Assembly (NCBI GenBank): GCA_016845345.1
Contig: JAERSV010000023.1
Span: forward strand, 1-64,000
DNA length: 64,000 nucleotides
Reading direction: 5' to 3'
Source: Methanobacteriota archaeon
GTDB taxonomy: Archaea; Thermoplasmatota; Poseidoniia; Poseidoniales; Thalassarchaeaceae
Below are positions 55,993-64,000 of the stretch, piece after piece. Under the pieces are notes generated by a model that had not been told where the DNA came from, made no database searches, and saw only the letters and a list, made by a program, of their open reading frames with translations. Position 1 is the stretch's first letter. Every line of letters starts with the position of its first letter. The position numbers and the translations under genes were made by a program.

Positions 55993-56421
55993 ATGGATGA
56001 CGTGAAAGTCTCAGACTTGATTTTGACAGATGAGCATGAAGTAGTTGAGATGGATGCCTCCATTGCAGATGCTGCTGGCAAATTGCTTGCTCTTGAGCGT
56101 GGAATATTGATTGTGCTCGGTGAAGACAGCATGGTCAAAGGAATCGTAACTCCAAATCAGGTTCTTTCGGCAATTTCAGATGGCGGTGATTCTAATGACA
56201 TGACCGTCGGCGAACACATGGACGCAGATGTTATGGAAGTTGGTCAGAATGACAATGTTGACGATATCATTGTACAGATGAATGAACGCAAGCCACATGC
56301 TGTTGTTGCTGTCAATAGTGATGGTAAGTTCGCAGGCTACTTTTCACCTAATGATTACCGTGAGGCACTTGCTCATATTGAGGCAAGACCGGCAATCAAG
56401 CGCCTTGCCCAGCACGAATAA
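55993..56421 (+). CDS. CBS-domain protein (paired CBS)
   Basis: VSDLILTDEHEVVEMDASIADAAGKLLALERGILIVLGEDSMVKGIVTPNQVLSAI...MDADVMEVGQNDNVDDIIVQMNERKPHAVVAVNSDGKFAGYFSPND. Confidence 0.9.
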   Translation: MDDVKVSDLILTDEHEVVEMDASIADAAGKLLALERGILIVLGEDSMVKGIVTPNQVLSAISDGGDSNDMTVGEHMDADVMEVGQNDNVDDIIVQMNERKPHAVVAVNSDGKFAGYFSPNDYREALAHIEARPAIKRLAQHE

Positions 56422-56463
56422 GTAAAATTGACAATACCTCAATTTGCTACCATTCGGGAGTTT

Positions 56464-58215
56464 TCACCCGTGTAGCCGAACGAGGCGGCGTGCCCCGTTC
56501 TCCTCGGTTCCTTCAAGAATTGCGAAACCCATTCGTTCTAATTGCACAACAGTGCCATCTGGATAATCATTGATTTCTAGCAAACCTTCTGCAGAAACCA
56601 ATTCTCCGTCTTCTTCAAGCACTAATACGGCTGGTTGTGCCATATTGCTTGGGAGCCAATGAATAATCGGAGTGTCGTCAACACGTTCAATGTGAATGAT
56701 TTCTCCTTTCCAACCTTGCTCAGTCTCTTGATGATTGATTGAAATGGTGGCAAAATCTTTCAAACGCCTTCCTTCGGCCGAGGAAAAATCTTCTGAGGTA
56801 ATCTTCACCTTGAGTGGGTTATCCCCGAGTGGCCATTCGCGAACCCCTTTGGCCGGATGTTCAGGGTGAACCGGCAAAGTGACATTGGTCAATTCAATCT
56901 CAGTTATGTCTAGGATTACGGTTCGTGGGTCGCGCACAAATGAAAGTCGTGGGGCTTCTACATCCACCGCCTTGGCGTTGAGACTATTCAGCGTCGACAT
57001 TGGCACTGAGATATCCTTCTGTGTGAGGCCTAAATCTATCCAAAATTGCCGAATGGCTTGAGCATCATATCCTCGTCTTCGTAAGGCTCTAAGAGTTGGT
57101 AATCGAGGGTCGTCCCAACCTTCAAAATTTCCATTTTCAATGTCAATCTTCATTTGTGATGTTGAAAAACCTCCAAATTCGTGAACCTTGACACGCCCCC
57201 AATAGAGCGTTTCAGGATAATTCCAACCAGCCATTTTGTAGAGCAATTTCTGTTTCCTAGTTGAGTCCATCAGGTCCTTACCACGAATGATGTGAGTTAC
57301 TTCTTGGATGTGGTCTTCCACTGCACTTTGGAAATCAAGAAGTGGCCATACTCGGTATTTCTCACCTACTTTAGGGTGACCTGCTCTCTGGATTCTTAAT
57401 GCTGGCCAATCTCGTAAGGCTGGGTTTGTGTGGTCCATGCCTGTCCGGACCCGAACAACTGCATCTCCTTCGTTAAAGCCTCCTTCTTTGTCGTTCATTT
57501 GGTCCCACAAATCACTATTCTTGAGTGTACTATTGGCGCGGCATGGGCATTCTTGTTGGTCATTTCTCAGTTGTTTGAACTCATCTGCTGTGCAGGTGCA
57601 GACATACATGTAATCTTCTTCGATGAATTGTTTTGCATGTGTCAAGTATTCTGACATTCTAGCAGATGCCTCGAGAATTATGTCTGGCTTTCTACCGGCA
57701 AGCCAAGTGAAATCTTCACGAATCCAATCGTAGGCTTTCAACTCTGGCCGTTTGATTTTGGTGTCTGTATCATCGTATCTTAGAATCATTTTTCCGTCGT
57801 ACTTCTCTGCATAATGAGAATTGATGATTACACCTCGGCTGTGGCCGAGTGTCAGTGGCCCATTTGGATTCGGAGCAAAGCGTAGAATCACCTTGCCCTT
57901 GTCTGCATTTGGTAATTCAGGCAGACCTTCGCGTCGCTCTTTTACCCTCTTTTCAAGAGCATCAGGTGCTTCTGCTTCTAACACCGCTTTGACCGCTTTT
58001 GGCCCCTCATCATTCCACAGTTGGTTTGCTTCGTCTATTGCTGGACCTAACACGCTGAACAGATGTTTTGCGTGCTCTCGGAGTTCAGCAACTTCGCCAA
58101 GGATTCTACCCTGTACAGAATTAGCTTGTCCTTTCCCATCATATTCAAGTGCGTTTTGCATTGCATATTTTCGAATTAAGCGGATTGTGTCCTCATCGGG
58201 AATCCAATCGCTCAT
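56464..58215 (-). CDS. gltX: Glutamyl-tRNA synthetase, archaeal type
   Basis: RFAPNPNGPLTLGHSRGVIINSHYAEKYDGKMILRYDDTDTKIKRPE; HIIRGKDLMDSTRKQKLLYK; FGGFSTSQMKIDIENG. ATG 58215 (MSDWIPDED) preferred start. Confidence 0.95.
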   Translation of the reverse strand: MSDWIPDEDTIRLIRKYAMQNALEYDGKGQANSVQGRILGEVAELREHAKHLFSVLGPAIDEANQLWNDEGPKAVKAVLEAEAPDALEKRVKERREGLPELPNADKGKVILRFAPNPNGPLTLGHSRGVIINSHYAEKYDGKMILRYDDTDTKIKRPELKAYDWIREDFTWLAGRKPDIILEASARMSEYLTHAKQFIEEDYMYVCTCTADEFKQLRNDQQECPCRANSTLKNSDLWDQMNDKEGGFNEGDAVVRVRTGMDHTNPALRDWPALRIQRAGHPKVGEKYRVWPLLDFQSAVEDHIQEVTHIIRGKDLMDSTRKQKLLYKMAGWNYPETLYWGRVKVHEFGGFSTSQMKIDIENGNFEGWDDPRLPTLRALRRRGYDAQAIRQFWIDLGLTQKDISVPMSTLNSLNAKAVDVEAPRLSFVRDPRTVILDITEIELTNVTLPVHPEHPAKGVREWPLGDNPLKVKITSEDFSSAEGRRLKDFATISINHQETEQGWKGEIIHIERVDDTPIIHWLPSNMAQPAVLVLEEDGELVSAEGLLEINDYPDGTVVQLERMGFAILEGTEENGARRLVRLHG

Positions 58216-58273
58216 GTCCTGTCGGCCTTGGCTACACCTCTTGAGCATATCCGGATAATTTACCTCCGCGGGG

Positions 58274-59011
58274 TCAATAATCTAACAGATTCCGTTCTTT
58301 GAACAATGGTGTTCCACGGGGCCTTGTCGGTATAGGGGAATTGTGCATAGTTTGCCAAGCATTTTCAGTTGTTTTCCATTTCCACCTTAACATGTGGTGG
58401 GGGGTGTCCCCTTCCAATAACTCTGGTAATATTCTCTGAGTTTGTGGGTCAGATGGATAACCAGAGCCAAATTGTACTGCCTCTTCTTGTTTTAAGTTCT
58501 CAATAAATGAGTCGCGCACTTGCTTTGCAATGATTGAGGCGGCGCCAACAACTGCGTGAGTTGAGTCGCCCCCATGCTCACTAGTGATTTTCCAGTTCCT
58601 CCAAGGCCAATTATTGAGCCTTGCACTGATATTATCACCGAATCTCTGTTCATTTACATCACAAGCATCGAGATGTAAGATGCCTTCATTTTGTCCCTTT
58701 GGTGGTAGGATTTTATTTGCGACATGAGCAAACATTTCGACTTCTAAATCGTTAAGTGACCTAGATTCCATCCAGTTGTCAATATGGTTTGGCATCGCAT
58801 TTATGACTTCAATGTGCCATCCTTTAAGCCGTGATTGTTCATACAACCAGTCATGGTATTCCGCTCTTTTTTCTGAAGATATTTTCTTTGAATCATCAAT
58901 TCCCTTCTGTTCCAGTAATTCAATATCTGATTCTGGGAGAGCAACAATTGCTACGACTAGTGGCCCAATGCACGGACCTCGGCCAGCCTCATCAATTCCA
59001 GCAACCCACAT
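58274..59011 (-). CDS. rnhB: Ribonuclease HII
   Basis: WVAGIDEAGRGPCIGPLVVA...GIDDSKKISSEKR...HLDACDVNEQRF...GDSTHAVVGAASIIAKQVRD. Confidence 0.96.
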   Translation of the reverse strand: MWVAGIDEAGRGPCIGPLVVAIVALPESDIELLEQKGIDDSKKISSEKRAEYHDWLYEQSRLKGWHIEVINAMPNHIDNWMESRSLNDLEVEMFAHVANKILPPKGQNEGILHLDACDVNEQRFGDNISARLNNWPWRNWKITSEHGGDSTHAVVGAASIIAKQVRDSFIENLKQEEAVQFGSGYPSDPQTQRILPELLEGDTPHHMLRWKWKTTENAWQTMHNSPIPTRPRGTPLFKERNLLDY

Positions 59012-59020
59012 CTTGTCATC

Positions 59021-61321
59021 TCAGAGGTCAAGGTCGAATTCTTCGTCCTGCTCCACTACGGCTGGAGAGGTGACGGTGTGTGAATCCTTCGCTTTATTTG
59101 TTGATGGCGTGGATTTTATTGTAGATTCTGATTTAGGCTTTAGGTACTTTGAGGCGACTTTTTTCTTGGGTTTTCTCACAGTTCTTCCCGCTTCTTGTTC
59201 TGCCTTGCCAAATAATTCATTAGAAGGATGAGCCTTCTTTTCAATGGCTAATTCGCCAGCCAAGTCGTCTAGTAAGTCACCTTCTATACTGGTTTCATGA
59301 TGTTCTAAAACAGTATTAGCCGCATCAAGAAGAGCCTCAGATGGTTTTGCTTTCTGTACACTCTTTGGAGGAGCCTTGGCGGTGAATAAGTCTTGAAACA
59401 CTCTAGCGGCGATTTTAGGTGCTTCAATGACACTACCAACAATGCCTTTGTCGCCTGATTTATCTTCACCTTCAAATTTCTCCATCCATTCTTCTGGCTT
59501 CTCCGGTTCTGCAGGTTCAGATGCCGCTAACTTAGCCTTCCAGAGCGCATCTTTTTCTGCTCGATGTTTGAGGGCTTGCAAAAGTCCAAGCGACCCTGCA
59601 AGAACCACTAGAATAGTCATGACCAAGCCATTAAATTGATTCCATAACTCAGCAATAGCAATCTCAAATTTTACCCAATTAGAATCTTCGTGGATATTTT
59701 CAGGACGCCATGATTCGGCGAGATATTCTGCTTTTGTTTCATTTACAAAAATGATGTCAGGTCGCAACACACTTTGCATTTCAACAGTCATGGTAAGTGT
59801 GCCATTCGCTTCGGAGTCGCGTGGTAAATGCATCCAAGATCGGAAAGTAAAGTTCACACCCGGTGGTATTTGGTCAATTTCAAAGAATCTAGGGGTGCCT
59901 GTGTTAGAACCATGTGTTGCTTGGTCGGGGGGGATAAATCCATGCTCCACATTCATATCAACATGAAGAGAAACTTGCAGGCCATCATCTCCATTACCGA
60001 GGTTCCTTAACGTAAAAGCAACTGAGACATTATCTCGAGAATCTGTACTGCTTTCTATCGCATGTAATTCCCAATCAACCTTTGGAGCCACCCTGATTTC
60101 TACCCGTTCTGTGGCGAGGACAGTTCCTGAATTAAGTTTCAGGGTGATAGTTGAAAATCCGTGGGTGAAAGCTGGAACCATTCCATTTACTGTGATTGTC
60201 AAAGTTGCAGCATTCTGGGTTTCTCCCTTGTCTACAATTGTTGTAGCGCGCGTGAGGCTTCCTACCAACCATTCAGATGATTCCACTGAAATTTCAAACG
60301 TATCCTCAAAGTTGCCATCGTTGGTGACTGAAATAGCGACTGAACAACTTTCATCAGGTAGTACATCATTTCCATTGCACGAATCCTGAATTGTCAGGCT
60401 TCCTGCCCGATGCCATAAAATGCTTGAATTATATTCAATTAATTTTGTATCCGAAGGATTGTTTGCACTCCAGAGTAAAATTCCAAAACGTAACTCAGCA
60501 GAGGTTAGAGAAGGTGCTTGAATCTCAATATCAACTGTACTTTGGTCATTTGCTGCTAATCCAAATCCACTAGCACCATTTAGGTGGTGGATATTGAATA
60601 ATCCCACCATCCATCCATCTTGTTGGAATGAAAGAGCCGGTGTGATACCGTTGATAGGCTGTCCATTGTCGTCTAAGGGCACTAATCGAGCAACTAGGCT
60701 TGCTTGTGAGTTACCTGTATTTCTAACTAACAAAGTCTCTCTGATTTTGGTCCCTGGGTCAAGAGTTACGTTGGTTCCTGAACTGTCAAATTCTGCTTGG
60801 AACCATTCATCAGGTTCTAGCGTGAAATCATACTTGACCTGTGCGCCATCAAGACTAGAAACAGCCGTTAACTGAAATGGATGTTGTACAAAAGCAAGAG
60901 GCGCTCCATCAACAACGGGAGGCACAGTTATGGTATATTTTGGCCACGCCAATGCGCCAGATGCAACAACGATTTGATAAGGTTGGTGGCAAGGAGTAAT
61001 TGTCCCAAACCAAATACAATCCCATCCGACATCACTTGTCAATGTGAAATCAACTGCATCACTGACATTTGCTCCATTTGTGATATTAATTGACATCGTC
61101 AAAGGTGTATCTACCGACGCAAATGCGTTGAGACCTGAACTTGGACCCCATGTTAGGTTACTCGTGTAATTTGTTGAATTATGTGATGTTTGAAAAATAG
61201 AGGTTTCAGAAAGTGTAGTGGCTACCTCTTGGCTAGTACTGTTTGTTTCAAGGATGGGGAGTACGGATACGGTGAAGAGAATAAGAAGTGCAAGTATCGG
61301 TTGCAAAGGCGACCTGCGCAT
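59021..61321 (-). CDS. Secreted, membrane-anchored surface protein with NEW3-like repeats and long charged cytoplasmic tail
   Basis: Signal peptide; repeated LDPGTKIRETLLVRNTGNSQ and VLPDESCSVAISVTNDGNFEDTFEISVESSEW; TM QFNGLVMTILVVLAGSLGLLQAL; tail ends DEEFDLDL. Confidence 0.8.
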   Translation of the reverse strand: MRRSPLQPILALLILFTVSVLPILETNSTSQEVATTLSETSIFQTSHNSTNYTSNLTWGPSSGLNAFASVDTPLTMSINITNGANVSDAVDFTLTSDVGWDCIWFGTITPCHQPYQIVVASGALAWPKYTITVPPVVDGAPLAFVQHPFQLTAVSSLDGAQVKYDFTLEPDEWFQAEFDSSGTNVTLDPGTKIRETLLVRNTGNSQASLVARLVPLDDNGQPINGITPALSFQQDGWMVGLFNIHHLNGASGFGLAANDQSTVDIEIQAPSLTSAELRFGILLWSANNPSDTKLIEYNSSILWHRAGSLTIQDSCNGNDVLPDESCSVAISVTNDGNFEDTFEISVESSEWLVGSLTRATTIVDKGETQNAATLTITVNGMVPAFTHGFSTITLKLNSGTVLATERVEIRVAPKVDWELHAIESSTDSRDNVSVAFTLRNLGNGDDGLQVSLHVDMNVEHGFIPPDQATHGSNTGTPRFFEIDQIPPGVNFTFRSWMHLPRDSEANGTLTMTVEMQSVLRPDIIFVNETKAEYLAESWRPENIHEDSNWVKFEIAIAELWNQFNGLVMTILVVLAGSLGLLQALKHRAEKDALWKAKLAASEPAEPEKPEEWMEKFEGEDKSGDKGIVGSVIEAPKIAARVFQDLFTAKAPPKSVQKAKPSEALLDAANTVLEHHETSIEGDLLDDLAGELAIEKKAHPSNELFGKAEQEAGRTVRKPKKKVASKYLKPKSESTIKSTPSTNKAKDSHTVTSPAVVEQDEEFDLDL

Positions 61322-61446
61322 GGTTCTCGGAATTGGTATGGTTCTTGAAGAGTTGCTCCGGCTTGTGTGCGCTATGAGTCATTTTTTGTGTATATTCAAT
61401 GATTTCAAGCACACATTCTAAGGGTAGGCACCATGTTCGCCCTGTC

Positions 61447-61836
61447 ATGGCGGGTATATGGCCATTCAAGAAAAAGGCCGCCGAGGCCGAACCGCAAAAA
61501 ATTGTCACATATAGTAAGGACGACGACCATGCCGAGGAAATCATGGCTGATCGTAGTCATATTGAGGATGACCAATATCAAGCCGCTCTTGACTTATTGA
61601 CTAATCCTCATCTTGGCAAGGAGTCAAGTGGCGAGATTGCGGAAAGCGAAGTTGTTGAGAATGAACAAGATGGAGAAACCGTTGATTTATTGGAGTCAGT
61701 AAGTGCTAGCGCGACTGAAGAAGAATATGAGCAAAGCGATGACGGATATTGGTACATCAAGAAAGAGGATGGCTCATTTGACCCGACAGCCTACGTGAAA
61801 GCCGACGATGGTTCTTTTAGTCCTTATTCAGAGTGA
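61447..61836 (+). CDS. Small acidic hypothetical protein
   Basis: MAGIWPFKKKAAEAEPQ...DDGYWYIKKEDGSFDPTAYVKADDGSFSPYSE. Confidence 0.65.
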   Translation: MAGIWPFKKKAAEAEPQKIVTYSKDDDHAEEIMADRSHIEDDQYQAALDLLTNPHLGKESSGEIAESEVVENEQDGETVDLLESVSASATEEEYEQSDDGYWYIKKEDGSFDPTAYVKADDGSFSPYSE

Positions 61837-61849
61837 TTGATAACTCAAT

Positions 61850-63610
61850 TTAATGGACAGGGTCCGGTATTAGTTTTCCTAGCAATCCAACATCGAATTC
61901 GCCAGCCTGAATGGGAACTCTTAGTTCAAATAAGTCAGCGATTGCAGGGTCTATTTCTCCACAACTACCAACTTTTTGACCATTGATTAGAATGTCAGCC
62001 CCTCTTCCTTCTAACCAAGGCCCATCCTCTGATTTGATGGGCTTGTAGACAATTTCAAATTCTTCCGGGTCGGCTCCTAAATCTCTTAACAATGCTTGAG
62101 CAATACCTTTGGCTCCAGTGAATCCAGTTCCAACTTCTGCACAACCCCAAGCCACTCTGTCGTTGTTATTGTGGTCATGTACTACCGTGCCTAACTCATA
62201 CACTCTTTGTGGGAGTTCATGGTGGCGGTTTGCCGCTAAAAGTCTAAGTAAACTCGGAAGAATGTATTGTCTCATAATCGTATGTTCAATTGTGATTGGA
62301 TTGTGCAGTTCAGTCACGTCGCCGTTGCTTTTTTGCCTCATTTTAGTGAATTGGTCATCTTCATTTGATAATGTAAGTGATTGAATTTGTTGTAATCCAC
62401 AACCCTGCAAACTCTCTCTGATTCTTCTATGCAAAGTCATTTTTGTAAGTGGTTTTCCAGCGATGGTTTGCATTGAATTCGCCACTCCTAAATCTTCGAA
62501 ACCAATTCCTGTGGCGACTTCCTCTACCAAGTCAACAGGATGGAGGATGTCTGAGCGCCATCTTGGCATTTCGATTAGATACTCATCGCTGCCAACTTCT
62601 GCATCAGCCCACCTCTCTGAAACAAGCGGTCCATCAGTAACAACTCGCCTTCGTATGAAGCGACCACCCATACGATTGATTGCTTGTGAAATTTCAGCAT
62701 CACTAAATTCTCTTCCAAGTACATTTTCTAACAGTGATTTTGGCAATTTATGGGTTTGTGGTGAGCCATTTGGGAAAATAGACACCTCACCATTATAATC
62801 AGTCAATTCAATGCTCTCAATTGTGCCTCCACGAACCGCCATGGATAAACAAACAAGAAGTAAAGACGCTTCACATGCTTTCTCATCCCAACCTGTAACA
62901 TCAATGAAGAAATCTGTAGTTTCTTCGGTTACAGTCGTGTGAGCTCCATTGATTATTGGCGGAAATGAAAGCACATCTCCAGATGCATCGAGAATAACAG
63001 GGAATTTTTCAAAGCCGTCAAGGAGATGAGCATAATCAACACCCTTGGGGTGTTTGCTAAGAATATCTGAAATGCTCATCTCTTCGTCCATTGCTAAGGG
63101 TGTGAATTTGTAACTTGAATCAACGGTTTTAACGCGGAAAGGTGGTTTAAGTTTTGATAGGTCGTGAACGCCGATAGAAGAGCGCTTTCTCCCTCTGCCT
63201 AATGCGAAGTGTAACTTTTCCTGGTGGTCCATTAAACCCTGGATGAATTGGTCACGCGCCTCACTTGTGTGCCCAGTATCTACACCACGAACCACTGCTC
63301 CATAGATGATTGGTCGTACATCTTCTAATGAAGGATCGACGCTCATTGTGATAGGGCCAGCATTGACAGGTAGTGTTGGTTCAGCAGGTGTGCCATGAAG
63401 GAATGTCCTAGTGGCGTAAGCCATGGTTTCCGCGCTTAGGAGATCTGGGCGGTCTGGAAATACCTCGATTTCCACAGTAGTGTCATCACATTCTTCTACA
63501 ACACATCCAATTTTATCCAATTTCTCTTCCCAAAGTGCTGGGTCGTGAGTGATGTTAGCATTTAGTTGGATGATGTGGAGAGTTTGATGTTCAAAAGTGA
63601 CGGTTGGCAT
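61850..63610 (-). CDS. pheT: Phenylalanyl-tRNA synthetase beta subunit, archaeal/eukaryotic type
   Basis: MPTVTFEHQTL...VEIEVFPDRPDLLSAETMAYATRTFL; PIINGAHTTVTEETTDFFIDVTG; MPRWRSDILHPVDLVEEVATGIGFEDL; RVYELGTVV. Confidence 0.95.
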   Translation of the reverse strand: MPTVTFEHQTLHIIQLNANITHDPALWEEKLDKIGCVVEECDDTTVEIEVFPDRPDLLSAETMAYATRTFLHGTPAEPTLPVNAGPITMSVDPSLEDVRPIIYGAVVRGVDTGHTSEARDQFIQGLMDHQEKLHFALGRGRKRSSIGVHDLSKLKPPFRVKTVDSSYKFTPLAMDEEMSISDILSKHPKGVDYAHLLDGFEKFPVILDASGDVLSFPPIINGAHTTVTEETTDFFIDVTGWDEKACEASLLLVCLSMAVRGGTIESIELTDYNGEVSIFPNGSPQTHKLPKSLLENVLGREFSDAEISQAINRMGGRFIRRRVVTDGPLVSERWADAEVGSDEYLIEMPRWRSDILHPVDLVEEVATGIGFEDLGVANSMQTIAGKPLTKMTLHRRIRESLQGCGLQQIQSLTLSNEDDQFTKMRQKSNGDVTELHNPITIEHTIMRQYILPSLLRLLAANRHHELPQRVYELGTVVHDHNNNDRVAWGCAEVGTGFTGAKGIAQALLRDLGADPEEFEIVYKPIKSEDGPWLEGRGADILINGQKVGSCGEIDPAIADLFELRVPIQAGEFDVGLLGKLIPDPVH

Positions 63611-63625
63611 TCCAACATCTCTCCT

Positions 63626-64000
63626 TCACTGTCCAAGCCATTGTGGCATTGGTCTATCATAACCTGCTAAACGGATGCCAGTCATATTTGCAGTATCTGA
63701 GTCTAAAGCCCTCAGGTGACGGCGATTGAGTTGGTCGATTCCATCTTCACCAATTTCAACTAATCGACCTCTGATTTCAGAATCCAAAGTTGCTAGCCAA
63801 TTCTCAACCGCCTCAGCTCTCCCTTTGTCTGTTTTTGGGGTTTCAGAATTTGCAAACGGATTTGTGACAATGAATTGTGCACCGGCGGCAGCGATTATCA
63901 GCGCATCACTCGCACAAGCCTCCCAAGGTATGGATACTCCCTGTGATACTCCTTTGCGAGCCAACTGATGTTCTCGTGCAGAAAGTCCAACCATTGGGAG
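63626..64000 (-). CDS. C-terminal part of an unidentified protein upstream of pheT (truncated by window edge)
   Basis: Open frame from the window edge to a stop at 63626; no family recognised. Confidence 0.5.
   Translation of the reverse strand, partial: LPMVGLSAREHQLARKGVSQGVSIPWEACASDALIIAAAGAQFIVTNPFANSETPKTDKGRAEAVENWLATLDSEIRGRLVEIGEDGIDQLNRRHLRALDSDTANMTGIRLAGYDRPMPQWLGQ

Noticed and set aside
1-64000. tRNA, rRNA, transposase or integrase genes
   Set aside because: Scanned short intergenic gaps by eye for T-loop/anticodon-like patterns and for transposase motifs; nothing convincing. A tRNAscan-SE/Infernal run would be decisive.

Overview
The window looks like a stretch of a planktonic euryarchaeal chromosome, probably Marine Group II / Ca. 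Poseidoniales-like. That placement is inferred from the archaeal gene set and the abundance of giant surface proteins; no search was run. Recognisable housekeeping genes are carS (CDP-archaeol synthase), purD, aglB/STT3, a subtilisin-like protease, a YycJ-like MBL hydrolase, a UPF0201 protein, a GT2 glycosyltransferase, dnaJ, arcS, rpsO (uS15), a DUF899 thioredoxin-like protein, a CBS protein, archaeal gltX, rnhB and archaeal pheT. Much of the rest encodes very large secreted or membrane-anchored proteins: beta-helix, TSP3-like calcium-repeat, Ig/CARDB/NEW3-like and EF-hand-tailed. There is also a three-gene pilin-like operon and a wHTH-STAND-TPR regulator-like protein. The most notable observations are: (1) a 3.2-kaa AglB fused to a multi-TM N-terminus and a very long surface-domain C-terminus, next to an S8 protease; (2) a pilin-like operon with a 737-aa pilin-like protein; (3) a pyroglutamyl-peptidase-Nudix fusion; (4) stem-conserved CCGTAGG hairpins upstream of surface-protein genes; (5) two-level tandem repeats seeded by the 3' end of an MBL gene, and a 68-bp duplication of another gene's 3' end; (6) a gene apparently frameshifted at an A7 run. 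No rRNA, tRNA, CRISPR array or transposase was recognised.
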